Source of the DNA: Acanthacorydalis orientalis
Lineage: Eukaryota; Arthropoda; Insecta; Megaloptera; Corydalidae
Direction of reading: 5' to 3'
Assembly (NCBI GenBank): GCA_034766995.1
Contig: CM068317.1
Location: 28,870,001 to 28,934,000 of the forward strand
DNA length: 64,000 nucleotides
The notes below the pieces were generated by a model that ran no database searches, was not told the origin of the DNA, and was given only the letters and a program-made list of their open reading frames with translations. Below, in pieces: positions 11,301 through 25,836 of this stretch (its first letter is position 1; every line of letters begins with the position of its first letter). Made by a program: the position numbers and the translations under genes.

Positions 11301-14300
11301 TTTACAGAAATATTTTCTATTGAATCATTTTTAAAAGATTCTATTGTATTTTCTTTTTCTACTATTTCACTTTTTAATTCCAATATTTCTTGTGTCAAAC
11401 CATCATATTTAACAGAGCGATTTTCCAGTTCTTTAATTAATTTTTCATTAAGTTCATCTTTTTCTTTGACTTTTTTTTCTAGAATTTTTATTTCTGTTTT
11501 GTATTTTTCAGTTTCAGTTATTTTACTTTCATATTTTCTTTCAATTTCCTGTAAAATAAATTGTAAATTTTCAATTTCTTTCTGTTTTTCTATAGAATCC
11601 TTTTCTAATTGTTTTAATTTGCTTAAGTTACTATTTAATTCTTTTATGTGTGTTTCAAGCAAATGGAGTTCTGCTTCTTTTTCAGGCATTAATACTTCAT
11701 AATCTTTTAATAATGTAATATGTGTTTCTAATTCTGTAATATGTTTCTTTAAATCTTGCTTTTCTTTTGTCACATTAAAGAACATGTCTTCTCTTCTAAC
11801 AATATCTTCTTTTAATATATTTAACTCTTTTTCTTTTTCATCTAATAACATTTTAGATTCATCTAAATCTGCTTTGATAGAAATTTCTGATATTTTAATT
11901 TTTTCAATTTGTTCTTTAAGTTCAATTTTTTCTGCATTAAAACTTTCAATATTTTTTTGAAGATTTGTTATTTCATTTTGCAACTCTGGTAAAATATTCA
12001 ATTGCTCTTCATACTCATTTATTTTAATTATATTTTCTGCTATTTCATTCTTTAATTCAGTAATTTCTTTTTTAAGATTTTCAATAATTGTATGATCATC
12101 GAAATGAACTCTTTTTTCTGATAAAGACTTAGACTTTTCTGACAGAGATCTTTGTGATTTCTCCGACATATCATCGTTTACTCTTAATTCAACACAAGGT
12201 ATAGTAGACACATCAGGTGGAATAAAAGATGTACCTTCGATATCTTTAATGAAAACTTGATTAAAATCATTTTCATTAGCTTTCATAACAGGTATTTCAC
12301 TTTTGTTCGATTTGTCACGGACCAAATCTAATGATTGAATACTACGAACAGAATTTTCAGCTTTACGCATTCCAAAATCAGCTTCATCAAATTCTGATAT
12401 GGAAACAACATCACTTAATGTTCTAGCACTACTTTTACCTTCAGTTTGTTCTTTTAAACTTTCACTCAACTGACGTAATTGTTCAAGACTAATATTTAAT
12501 GAAGTATACATTTCTAATTGTTTTTCTTTTTCTTCAATAGCTTTACTCAATCTATCTATGTCAGCATTTTTATCTGTGATAATTGAATCCATTAGTTCTG
12601 GAATAGCTTTTGAATTAGCAATTTCAGCATCCAATTTTGATTTTAATGACTTGTTTTCAGAAATAAGTTCATCAATTTCAGATTTTAATTTCATAACTAT
12701 TTCTTTTTCATTGTCAGATGTTGAATTTAATTCCTTTTCTGATTCTGATAGTTGTTTTTTAGTTTTATTAAGTACATTATCAAGTTGTTTAATTTGTTTA
12801 TCACGAGACAATAAAGTATCTTTTAAATAACGAATTTCATTTTCAAGATCATATACCTTATTTTCAAGGGACATATTCGTTTGTTTTGTTACTGTTTGAA
12901 CTAACCTACGTTGTTCTTCAAGTCGCATTTCAAGAGATGATATTTCAGTCATTTGTTCAGATACTCGATCTTGTAACGCGTCTCTTTGAACCTGATAATC
13001 CTTAAAAAATACATATAAATAAAAAATCATGAAAAATAGTAGCTCCATATTCATTAAATCACACTAATTTGAATAATTAATTCATTTTAAATTATTATAC
13101 TCACTTCACATCGAAGCTTAGAATTTGTTAGCTGCATTTCCAAATCTTTAATTCGTTTTACAGCTGCTCCTTCAACTCTAATGTGTTTTTGTAATGTTGC
13201 TGATATTTTTCTAACCCATTCCAACAATTCTGCATTTTCTTTACCATCAGATAAAGGCTCTTTAATTCCTTTATCACCAACTGAAACATCTTCAGAAGGA
13301 GAACTACAACTTAGAGATGATATTGCTGCATGTAATGCTTCGAGATCTTTGGTTTGTTTTGTTAAATTAGAATGAATTTCTTTAAGCTAAAAATAACAAA
13401 TATCATAAATATTGTTACTGCATGGAGAAATTATTACAATTCACTCACTAAAACAGTAGTCTGTTGCAATGATTCAACTGAACCAAATTTTTTCCACAAA
13501 CTTAAATCATTTTCAAGATGCTGTATATGTTCCATCAACTGATTAGAATCTGGTCCATTTTTAAACATATTTAATTCCAATATTAATCCAGCATTGTTTT
13601 TGGTCTGTTCTTTTAATGTATTCTGAAGTTTTTCAATCTCATTCTGAAATTCTAGTTCAGATTGAACTTTCGTTTCATTTTGGGATTCAAGATCTTGAAT
13701 TATTTCTCGTAACTCAATTATTTTATCAACTGCATCTTTATATTCAGTCTCTAGTTTTTGTTTTTCAACATCAGAAACATTTATTAAAGCTTCCATTTCT
13801 TGCATTTTTTGTTCAAAATTTTCAACCTGTAAATGTTTTTAAAATAATCAATTATATATATATATATATATAAATCAAACTTCCATTTAATAAAAAAGAA
13901 ATCACAAAATTATGTTGCTACTATCCAATTATAATTAAGTTTAATGAATAAAATTCTATAAGCAAGCAAAATTAAAAAATAGTATAAAAAACTTAAAAAA
14001 AAACATTTAGTTAAGAAAAGTAAGCATGTTGTAAGCTTATTTTATAAATAACAAACAATTTTTTCAACTCACAGTGCATACAATTTCTTGACTAATCTTA
14101 GACTGAAAAATGTTCCACATCCCAGACAGATGAAGTATCATTCATTAAATATATAAAAAAATTAACCAAGTTAATTAATAATTCAAAAATTATTTGATAA
14201 AGAATTATTAATACACACATACAAATACCAATATACATGCACAATTATTAGCACTGCAATAAATATTTATTAAATAAATATCAGAAAAGAAGAACACAAT

Positions 14301-15897
14301 AATTTATTCTGTAAGTGCATAACACTAAACTGAATAGGAATTAATTTAGTAATTAATAGTTTATGTTAAATCTATGATGAATGCATCACTTTAATTTTAA
14401 ATTTGTTATCAAAATAGCTTAACAAAAATAAATTATCCAGTTTCAATCAGAAATTTAAAGATATATTTTTATTTATTAACTACTGATTTAAAATTAAAAT
14501 CTGTTTAATCTATTATATATATTTGTAAAAACCTTACTTTATATAAATTAATTTACAAACCATAATTGTTTCTTTACATTTATTATAAACATAACTATCC
14601 TATTCAATTTTTTTTCCATTTTAATTATTTTTGGAATATAAAATGAAAAAAATATGTAAATATTAGAAAATATTTTTTATAACAAACATATTTTTTAAAA
14701 AAAATGAAGTATAGTTTATAAATTATTTATTATTGTGAACATTGTGTATTTATTGTTGTAATAAATTTCATATTTATTAATATAAACAAGTTTACCATTA
14801 TTTTTTTATTAGATAATTCGAACTACAACTCAGATATAAAATGAATACTGAAATAAATCAAAAATTAAATGATTACTTCATTTACCAAGAAATGTTCCAA
14901 AAACTCATCATAGTAATAAAATGACATTTTAAAACCATTTTCTTTAATTACTTCTTACAATCACTAGTGATTTAATATCCAATTAGTCATTAAACAAAAG
15001 AAGTGTGCATTTTAAAATAAAGAAAAAATATGTAGTATATTAAAAGGAAATTCATGATTTTACATAAACACTTATCAGAATACTACCGTCAACACAGGTT
15101 TCACAAAACACCAATGAAACAAACTTGTTAATTTAATACAAACTTAGTTTCTAGTACTAAAAGACTGAAAGGAATAAATAAATTATAAAATAGTTTGATT
15201 TATCATCAAAAAATATATCTAATACAAAAAGACTGATCAATTAAAAAAACTATTACCAATACAAAGCATATTTGGACTGCCATTAAATAAAGAAGCTAAT
15301 TACAGAAAATTAAATAACATGCATTTTGTGCAAAACTTGTATGAATGTGAAAATATACAAACAAAAAAGGGACTAAATTGAAAGTATACCTCGGCAGCCA
15401 TATGCTGGGCATTGTTATAATCACGGTCACGCTGAGCTAACTGATTACGTAACTCTTGTAACTGCCGTTGAGCCTCATCGCGTTCTGTTTCACGCTCACT
15501 AGTTTGTTCTTCGAGAAAACGAATTGTAGCGCGTAATTTTTTATCAGCTGCTTCCACCTAATAATTGAAATGCAGTTCAAATACTTTTAACTGCATTAAA
15601 CGTAGGTGAATGTTCACAAAAAATTTTATATGAAAACAAAAGCCAAACCAAAAGTACGAAGTACAAATTATAAAATAATAAATCATATTGTTAAAAATAT
15701 AATTAACAAACAAAAAATAAAATAAAGAAGGAAACAATAAATTAATTTTAATATCAATTTGAAATAGTATTGATTATAAGTGCAATCTATGGTTTTAAAA
15801 AATAACAATACATAAGCTTATATATGTAAACTATATTACAAAACAAAAAAAAAATAATGTTTTAAACTCCGTTCCTTTTGTGTGTATATGTGTGTGT

Positions 15898-15956
<59 letters not shown>

Positions 15957-16079
15957 TATATATATACATATATATACATATATATATACATATATATATA
16001 TACATATATATATATATACATATATATATACATATATATATACATATATATATACATATATATATACATATATATATAC

Positions 16080-16114
<35 letters not shown>

Positions 16115-16604
16115 CACTCACACATTATGAACACAATAACACAAGTTAAAAAAGCACTAGAAAGCAAATTATTATTCGTAAAATATATAAATAAAATTGC
16201 ATATTAGAAGAGATCAAACCCAGACAGAATCATGCACAATTAATATAAATGAGTGAAAAGATTTGTGTCAAAAAATATAGATTTACCTTTTGACAGCAAA
16301 TCCTTTGAATGATTTGAAGGATTACCTAAACGGCAAAAAGAAATAAAATGTCACTACAAAAAAATCATAAAAATAAAGAATACTAGCAAATTAAAATTAT
16401 CGAATGGATACAATACACCAAAAATAGTTTTCTTTATATCATGCATACTAAAATGTCAATAAAAATGAAAACTATAATTTCATACATACCTGACTGTACA
16501 TATATGCGTGTTATATAAGTATGTGTAAATGTGTGCATGTTATGTATGCATCTACATACGTACATATGTATATGGGTGTGTGTGCATGCATATATATCTG
16601 TATA

Positions 16605-16659
<55 letters not shown>

Positions 16660-17945
16660 TTATATATATATATATATACTAAGCAAACATCTATTTACAT
16701 TTATATATGAACCCACATTTATATATTCATGTATTACTTATATACACACTAAAACAAAACCTTAACATGCTTACAAAATAATCATATTTAAATTTGATAT
16801 TATAAAAATTATAAAAATGTTGAATAAAATTTAAATAATAATTCTTGAGCCACCATTTTTTCTTATAACTAAAAAAATATTTTTACACATAATTATAAAC
16901 ATACTTGTAATTGTAGATCTTGTGCATCTTTCTGGGCATCTTCTTGAGCTCTTTGACTTGCACTAAACAATGTCTCTAGTAAAGATAGTATTTCAGAATG
17001 ATCCATTCCTTCACCTGATTCTTCAAGAACTAATTTTGTTCGTTCTAAAACTTGCATTAGTGTTTCTCGAGGTGATACTATAAAAAAAATGATTGTATAC
17101 GCACATGTATGCAATAATTTATTTATTTATTTATTTATTTATATATATATATACCTATTGGCACCATTTGCGAGACACCCACTTCACCATATCCTTCCGA
17201 GACAATTTCTTTTTGGCCGTTTTCACTAATAAGTTGAACAATTTTTTGTTTTGCTTCATCTAACTCATTTTCTAAATTTTTTTGTTTTTCCAACACTTCC
17301 ATTAATTGTTGCTCCGAACACAATCGTTCTGACTCTAAACTTTGAATTAAATTTTTATGCTCTTTAAGCTGTAAAAGTATTTCATTCTTTGACTGTGTTT
17401 CGCTCATAAGTTGCCTTGTCAAAAGTGATACACTGTTTTCATTATTCTGATGAGGTGAATTATTTTCACTTATCATTTTAATATTTTCTTCTTTCAATGG
17501 AATACTCTGCTTTAAAGCAATACTCATTGCTAAAATCGCAGATGCTTCTGATTTAAGTCTCTGTAAACAAGTGTCTAATTCATTTCGAAATTCTACTGAA
17601 AGATCCTTATTTTTAGAAAACAATTCTTGAAATGATTCATCGTCAAGAATATCTATTAAACCTGTAACATCAGGTGCAAAATGAACTCTTTTTATTGTTG
17701 ATACCTGTGATGAATTTATTTCATCTGAATGTATAGTTTTATTTGATTCATTTAATTCTACTTGATTTTTTGTCAAATCATTATCAAAACCAAATTTAAT
17801 CAACTCATCAATCAATGTATTATTTAATTCTTCTTCACAATTTGAAAAATATTTAAATAATTCTCCAATTATATGTCGAAGTGTCTGAGTCATTTTCTTT
17901 AAACTATCCCTGCAATTAAATTATATTGTAAATATGATTATAAAC

Positions 17946-18013
<68 letters not shown>

Positions 18014-18580
18014 ACTTTAAAACATAGAATAAAGTGGATTTAACATTATTTTTTTTAAAGTCATATCATAACTTAAGTTTTTATTAAAATTAATGGTAAT
18101 TTAAAATAAATTTGGTTAAGAGAAACATACAAACTAAGTTTAATTAACAATATATTTTGCTTATTAAAAAAAAAACTAACCTTTCTTTAATCAATAATTC
18201 TTGATCTGCATCAATCGAAAATTGTAATTCATACTCTTGACTTCTTCTTTTTTGCCTTTCTGCTGATCTGATAATAAATCTCTCATGGTCTTCTTTCATT
18301 TTACTTATCTCTAAAGCATGTTGTTTTTTTAAATCTTCCATTTTTTCTTCATATTTCTGAGTATAAATATCTCTAAGTTGTTTTAATTCATTTGGACACT
18401 GATCATCTTCACCATTATTTGATATTAAATTCTTAAAATTAATGTAAAAGTAATATTGAAAAATAAGATAAGAAAATTTTTTTAAAAAAAAAAACTATTA
18501 ATTCATGAACAGAAAATATATAACTTAGAACTAAATATTATTTATAATAAATAAAAAAATGTCCTATATGCAACTGTATG

Positions 18581-18637
<57 letters not shown>

Positions 18638-19403
18638 CACTGTGTGTGTCAACATGAAGAATAGATTCATAATTAAATACCTGAATATGTATTTCAAGAG
18701 CTGCAAACATATCATGGCGAGCTAGTTCAACTTGTTCTTGCAATCTTCTTTCATAGCTTAAAACAACTTCAGCCAATTCTTCTTCACTTGTACTGGTCTA
18801 CAGTTTGAAGATAAAGTAAACTTTAAAGTAAATAATTAAACACTATTGACTATATTTAACTTGATGAACTTATAACACTTGATAACCATTTCAACAACCT
18901 TTGATATTGGTAAACAATGATACACCTAACCTCATATTGAGATTGTTAAATGTCAATATTTTAAAAACACATACATAGATTAAAACATCACATTAATGTA
19001 CTGTTTTTAAAACTTATGAAATATGATTTAAAAATAATACTATTGAAAAATATGACTGTTGTAAATTTAAATAGCACAATATTGCCAAAACAAAGAACTT
19101 AAAATGCACTATAGACAATAAAATACATAAAAAATATTGGTAATCATATGAGAATTACAACTTTGTTTAAATTTTTCCTATTAATATTTTATTTAAAAAA
19201 TATATTAAGTAGTAACTGCAGCAATTGATCACTTCTTTTTTTTATAAACAAAACATAAACTAAGAATGGTATAATTTCGAGACAGATTAAAACACTGGAA
19301 AAATAGTAATGTTTACATATGTTAAAATATTTTTTTTATTTTATTTGGAGAACTAAAAATTGTATGGCTATGAATTACTGAGAAAATGATACATATTATT
19401 ATT

Positions 19404-19466
<63 letters not shown>

Positions 19467-20887
19467 ATTATATAGATGCACGCACGCACACACTTTCATA
19501 TACTTTTCTATGAATAACAAACAGATAATATAATTAAATGAAACTATTAAGCACTGTACTTTATATTAATATTTAATTTTAAATACCTTCATATAAGAAT
19601 AATGTACTAAATATTTACTCACCACTTCTCCAATTGATGTAGGACGTTCTATTTTCATAGACTCTAACTCACTCTTCAAACTTTCAATTTGTTCAACATA
19701 TTCATTTTCTAATGCTTGTAGAACTGTATCATTATTTGCCATTATGATTTCAACTTTATTTTCATATTCAGTACGAATTTCATCAATCTCTGAACGATGT
19801 TCATTTTCAAGTTTAGTTTTAATTGAATCAATATCCTCATGACGCTTTCTTGATGGTGACAATGTTACAACTTCTTTATTCAATGATGAAGACAATCTAT
19901 TATCTGCATTATTTTCAGGGAGTAAAGCAGGTGGTCCAGAAAATAATAAATCTGATCCTAGCTCTGAACAAGAGCTACTTTCAGAATGCTTACGACTATG
20001 TTGACTGTATACTTCTTCTGAATAACTGTTAATATAAATGTATTTGAAAAATAAATAATCAGACCATGTAATTAATAATCTTTTTTTATATTTTACATTA
20101 TATCATAAAATATCAAATAGCTACTATAAATATAAACATCAAAAAAACTTACTTTTTTTCCATATCAACACATTTTTTTTCAAAAAATTTCCGCAATTTC
20201 TCCATTTCAAGATTGTGTTTAGCTTCAAGTTCCTCTCTTAATTCCATAATTTCTGTTGAACCACATTTTATACTAGATAAGAGTTCACGTAATCTTGAAA
20301 CTTCTATATTATGTTCTGATTTCTCATTTTCAAATTTTTCAACAAGTTGTTTAATATTTGAAGCGTGGGCTTCTTTCATATCTACCAGCTGTTGCCATAA
20401 AAACAACTCTATTGACAGTCTAAATTCATTAAAGATATGAATTTGTACTGGTGATAATATTTTGTAGAGTTTATCAAAAATAGTTATTAAATCTCCTGGT
20501 TTATCAATTTTAGGAACTTTTAAGTCAACCTGTTGATCAACGATGTTATCATTTAAATTTTCTAAACTTTTTGCTTTATTCTCAATTTCAGTTTTGTATA
20601 ATACTGCCGTTTCTATCAAGGATTTTGAACCACTCGGTTTCTCAAAATAATTGCTTGTATTCCATTTGTGCGTATTAACAATTGCAGTTGTTTCAGTTAA
20701 CTGTGACTTTAATAATTCAATTTCTTTGACTAGTTGTTCACTTTGTTGTTGTAATTGTTGTCTTTTAACTAAAGATTCTTCTAAAGACTCTGTTAATTGC
20801 TGAATTAAATTATCTCTATGTACAATTTCTGTTTGATACTCAAATAACTAAAATATAATTTTAATTCATTACAAATTGAAATGCATT

Positions 20888-20941
<54 letters not shown>

Positions 20942-20958
20942 ATGTGTATATGTGTGTT

Positions 20959-20994
<36 letters not shown>

Positions 20995-22395
20995 AGCGAG
21001 AAAGATAATAAAAAGGGTAAAATGTTTCTTTATAAAACAAATAAAAAAACTAACCTTTAACTTATATTCTTCAGCCAATTCTTTGTATTCTGTTGTTACT
21101 GTACCTAAACTAAACGTAGACATATTACTTGATGCTTCTTTCAATGAATCAAGTTCTGCTGTTAAAGCTGCCAAAGCCGCATCTTTATTAGACAACTGTT
21201 CTTCTAAATTTCGTATTCTATTTAACGATCTATCATTAACATTCGAATTATCAATTTCAAAAGATGATTCTTTAAAATATAATTTATCATCACTTTGTTT
21301 AGGACTTGACTCTCTACTTAAATTTTTATCTAAATTTTGTATACTATTTGGAGAAGTGGTTTCTAAAACCACTATATTTTTTCCATGTGTTAATAAATCT
21401 GATGTTTCATCTAAATCAAAATCAAAAAGATTACTTTCATCCATGTTTTCTTCGTCGAGAATCGAATGTATACTATTTATCGATGTAGGTTCGTAAACTT
21501 TACCCGTATCATTATCTACATTATATATCGGATATTCGAATGTTGTACTCTCGGCTAGTGAAACATTTGGTGCTTTTAACTCTAAATTATCTATACAACT
21601 GCTTGTTGATTCAGAAATATTACTTTGTGTTGTATCAAATTGTTTATTTAATGTATTAACGGTAACTGGTGAATTTAATAATTCGCTATTAATTACTAAC
21701 GTTGGTTCATTAGAATCAGTTAAAATTAAAATATTATTTTCAAAGTTTATAATACCACTAACACTTTTATCTTTTGTACTATCTGGCACTTCATTATTAT
21801 CCAAACCAACTTCTTTTATCACAAAACGATCCTCAATTTCATGTGTAGTAGAAAAATTAATACTACTGATATCATTGTTTGGTAAATTTGTAATTTCGAT
21901 TTCATGCAATGATCTATCATTTTCACTATTACTTAAACTGTTGGGTTCAATATTTTCTGCAATAGTATCACTTTCATCACTTTGTTGGTCTTTAATAGCA
22001 GATGATAATGGAGATTGTACAGGAACTAAACTGGTTTTATTATTATCCGGTAACAACGGTGGAGTGACAGATATTGAAAACGAAAAGTCACTTTGTGAGT
22101 TATCACTGCTTGCACTGTTTTCGTTCGAGGACTTACTGGACTTAGAACGAGGTGATTTACGTTTTTTATATGCCTCCAGCTGTTGAAAAAAATATGTTAT
22201 TTTAAAACTGACAAAAATAAATGCATTCTATATATGCAGTTAACATCTCTATTGAACCGGAAGACTATTTTAAGATTAAAAATAAACAAGTTTTAATGGT
22301 TGACGTTCAATATACAAATTTTATGTTAAAAATAAACTAACTTATATTACCTTTTCTTTACCAGCTTTAATTTTTTTCTGGCGTTCATCTTCCAT
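8358..22395 (-). CDS. Pericentrin-like / AKAP9-like centrosomal scaffold, 2886 aa, 17 exons
   Basis: Giant coiled-coil scaffold of the pericentrin/AKAP9/Plp family. Such proteins anchor at the centriole through a C-terminal PACT domain and recruit pericentriolar material. Exons in order of transcription: 22351-22395, 21055-22179, 20153-20847, 19623-20025, 18681-18797, 18181-18431, 17155-17909, 16905-17077, 16287-16325, 15390-15557, 13449-13826, 13105-13386, 9527-13000, 9108-9460, 8889-9007, 8546-8702, 8358-8484. All introns are GT-AG, phases agree throughout, and the sum is 8661 nt. The N-terminus [15 protein letters not shown] resembles the AKAP9 start. Residues about 30-320 are Ser/Asn-rich and acidic, and the rest is heptad coiled coil. 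The PACT domain at about 2693-2765 shows [16 protein letters not shown] and [10 protein letters not shown]. The C-terminal tail [13 protein letters not shown] also fits AKAP9. The length matches Drosophila Plp. The 39-nt exon 16287-16325 is the weakest call; omitting it keeps the frame. Introns carry long (TA)n. Confidence 0.93.
13827..15389 (-). other. Largest intron of the Plp-like gene, no exon seen
   Basis: This 1.56-kb intron is AT-rich, with no open frame flanked by usable splice sites on the minus strand and no transposon recognised. A (TA)n run lies at 13852-13872. Confidence 0.55.
15905..16115. repeat. Compound microsatellite with (TATATATACA)n-like periodicity, ~210 bp
   Basis: Pure (TA)n at 15905-15947 passes into a regular array in which 'ca' interrupts TA runs every 10-14 bases. 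It lies in the intron between coding exons 15390-15557 and 16287-16325 of the Plp-like gene. All six frames read as Tyr/Ile strings, so the long open frames here are not genes. Confidence 0.95.
16608..16678. repeat. (TA)n-(TG)n-(TA)n compound microsatellite
   Basis: TA run, then 'tgtgtgtg' for about 18 bases, then TA again, inside a Plp-like intron. Confidence 0.95.
17953..18010. repeat. (TA)n microsatellite in a Plp-like intron
   Basis: About 58 bases of uninterrupted TA, roughly 45 bases upstream (in transcription) of the exon starting at 17909. Confidence 0.95.
20892..20992. repeat. (TA)n-(TG)n-(TA)n microsatellite in a Plp-like intron
   Basis: The two TA runs are separated by a 'tgtgtgtgtgtgtatgtg' segment, all within the 207-bp intron 20848-21054. 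Most of that intron is therefore repeat. Confidence 0.95.
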
Positions 22396-23160
22396 TATTT
22401 ACTTATTTTCCTTAATTTTAATATTTTAAACTATAATTGTAAACAAATTATATAAATCATAACTTCAATGTCAACAAAACGACATGAAGAATCCGTTTAC
22501 TTTCTATTTTAGGGTTAAATATGCGTATATACAAATGTCTTGAAACAGTGGCGTAGATCAAACTTTTTATATATATATATATATATGAAGTCATGTATGT
22601 GAATTATAGGAGTTGCTATGATGATTATGTTGCTAAGATACCATAAAGGTTTTTAATTATTTGCATACAAAATATTAATTTTATAGTTACTACTCAAGAT
22701 GTCAATTTAAAAGTAAATCAATAGTTTTTTATGTTTTACTTACAAACTTATTATCTACTACATAAATAACAGTGATTATTGTAATAAGTACACTTTAACA
22801 ATTAAATTTGCTCAATAGAATGTAAATACAATAAAAATATACTGTTGTAAAACAAAAGTTTATAAAAATATATACTAAAATGAGTATCCATATGATAAAG
22901 AATTAAATAGCTAATTTATTTTCATATACCAATCTTATTAGATTATTATAATTCTTAATTATCAATATTTCACATACTTTATTATTACATAGTATTATAT
23001 TTTAAATATAACTTTTACGTTTGCTATTTTTTATTTCAATAAGATTTATAACAGTATGTGTGTGTGCACATGCACTTATGTATTGTCAAGTTAAGTACAC
23101 AAATCATAACTTAACAATAAGTATGCAAAATATGAAATTTTAGGATATAATGTAAAAATA
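22396..23160. other. Intergenic region between the SMARCAL1 and Plp-like genes
   Basis: About 0.8 kb separates the SMARCAL1 stop codon (23217) from the Plp-like start codon (22395); both genes read on the minus strand. It should hold the Plp-like promoter and 5' untranslated region. No TATA box or initiator can be singled out in the AT-rich background. A short (TA)n lies near 22567-22586. Confidence 0.5.
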
Positions 23161-23161
23161 A

Positions 23162-23167
23162 TTTATT
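23162..23167 (-). promoter_or_regulatory. Candidate poly(A) signal of the SMARCAL1 gene
   Basis: AATAAA on the minus strand, about 50 nt beyond the stop codon at 23217-23219. Confidence 0.55.
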
Positions 23168-23216
23168 TCATAATAATCTTTCATCAAAAATTAATAACAA
23201 TGCAAAATTACATTTT

Positions 23217-25802
23217 TCATTTACAATTAAAAACATCAATGTCCACATTTGCAAATACTTCATCATCATCATCATCAAAAAAATCATCTTCAAAATTTTT
23301 ATCATCTAATTCTTCTAAATTTAATGTATCATCAAAGACATTGAAGGCATCACATTTAAGAGTATCACTATTCAATGTTTCAGAAATATTTATATCATTT
23401 TGCAGATCACAATTTTTTTCAGGCTCAGAACTTTTTACTTTAATAAAATAATTTTCAATACTTGAGCTTTTACAGCTTGAAACTGGAGAATCAATGTAAT
23501 TTGAAACTTGTTCAGTAACATTTGTATTTTTAAATGAACCTTTACTTAAACCAACTTCATTTAATACATCTTGTTTAGATTTAATCATTTCCCACATGTA
23601 ATCGTCTGCTGTTCCTTCTGCTAATAAATATCTAACTTGAACTTGATTTGCTTGACCTATACGATGTGCTCTACTTTCTGCTTGTGATAAAATCTATAAA
23701 TAAATAAATATATATATATATATATATATAATTTCTGAAGATGTACATATATTTTTATGTGTAATAAATATACAGAGATACATACACTAGGATTCCAATG
23801 GATTTCTGCAAAAATAACTAACTGGGCAGCTGTTAAAGTAATACCTGCATTTGCAGCTGTAATTGATAAAACTGCACATTTATATTTATCTTGTAGTTGA
23901 AATTTATCAACATAATATTTTCTTTGATCTGAGCTGGTTTTTCCATCTATTTTTATATACAAAATATTTTTAGAATCAAGTAAATCACATATACTATTTA
24001 TCATAATTTGATGATGTGCAAAAATAATAAATTTTACGTTTTCTTCAAGAGTTTTGGATATATAAGACCTACAATAAATGTAAATAATGTTAATTTAAAA
24101 ATAAAATTTCAATAATGAGTTCATTGATTATAAGTAAATGAAATATTAAATTCTTTACTCTAAAAGTATATTTCTATATATACAAATATATTATCGGTAA
24201 TATATAATCAACAATATTAGTTTATTTAAAATATTTTTCAAAATATTTATTGAAAAATAATTTGTTTCAATGACTCATATAATTATATATTTGATTTTTA
24301 ATATACATACCTTACAGCTTTAGTTTTTAATTTGGCAGTTTCACTAAAAAATGTTAAAAGTGCTGCATGTTTTTCACTAGATTTTTTTAAAGTAAAATCA
24401 TTCACTAATAGCCCTAAATATTTTAAGTCCATTTCCGAAAGAAGCAATAAGTCTGGGCTGAGTTTAACTATTTCACGTGTTTTATTTGGTAACATTTTAA
24501 GAACAGCATCTTTTGTTCTTCTTATCATGAATTTTTTATTTAATAGAATTTCTAATTCACATAGATTTGATTGACCATTTGCATTCCATCCAAAATTAGT
24601 CATGTGACCTTTACAATACCGTATACTATATTCTTTGAAATCCGGAAAGAAATTAGAATCTAACATAGATATTTGAGTAAAAAGTTCACTTGGACGAGAT
24701 AAAGCAGGAGTACCACTTAATAGAATAATACGTTTTGCTTTTTTGGCTAAAGCCAATGCTGCTTTAGTGCATTTTGCTTTAAAATTTTTTAATGTATGTG
24801 ATTCATCCTTAAAATTCATATTACAGTAAATATAAGCTTTTATTTAAAAAAAATAATGTATACTCATGGATTCTTACCACAATAATTACACCAAAATGTT
24901 TTGCTAATAATTTATCAACACATTTTGTCATTAAATCATGACTGGTTATTAATATTTTTGAATCATCGATAAAATCTTTCCCCGATTGCATATACTGGAT
25001 ACAAAATAAAGGAACTGACGGTAAATACTCATGAATTGTTTCTTCCCAAGTATTTCTATAAAGAAATTTCAGATTATTTTTACCATAAAATAATAATTTT
25101 TTAAAAATAATTTATCATAAAAAAATTAAAGCTTACTAATCCAAATAACTATTATACAACCACTTCAATTTATTTACATCTCAAAAGTTCAAAATTAAAA
25201 AAAAAATGATTCACAAAAGCAACACTAATTGAATCAATTTAAATAATTTTATAATATTAGCATTCTTAACTTACTTCATTGAAGATGTTGTCACAATGAG
25301 TAATGGCCAATCATTTTTATAATAATTAGCAATTGCAAGTGCTTGAAAAGTTTTCCCTAAACCCATTTCATCAGCAATTAAACATTTACCTTTTTTCTCA
25401 ATTCCGAAGCTACATAAAAAAATTAGAAATACTATAAATTCTGAAAATGTTTTCATGTATTTTATGTGCATATGACATCTATATATGTTTTATTTGTGAC
25501 TATTATTATATTAATTTTATGAAATGTATAAAGTGTATTTAATAAAATCGAATGTATGTATTACCAAACACCTTCTTTCTGAAATGGCATTAATGTATTT
25601 AATAAAACTGGATCAATTGGTGATAAATCTATCAGGTTACAATCAGTTTTTTTTGATCGTATATAATGTAAAACCCAACTAGGTATCGGGCCTATAACTA
25701 TATTTGGCCTTAATAAAAACAGTTTTTTCCACAAGCTATCATAGTCATTTATATGAAAATCCCATAATTTTGTTTTCGGATCTAAAAAAGTAAAATATTT
25801 AA

Positions 25803-25836
<34 letters not shown>

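Noticed and set aside
15831..16207. Overlapping Tyr/Ile-rich open frames on both strands
   Set aside because: They are translations of a (TA)n/(CA)n microsatellite. The same applies to similar frames near 26700-26985, 36612-36834, 40154-40447, 42560-42989, 50650-50914 and 62338-62861.
20876..21496. Plus-strand 206-codon frame
   Set aside because: It is antisense to Plp-like exon 21055-22179 and begins inside a microsatellite.
23200..23451. Plus-strand Ser/Lys-rich 83-codon frame
   Set aside because: It is antisense to the acidic C-terminal exon of the SMARCAL1 gene.
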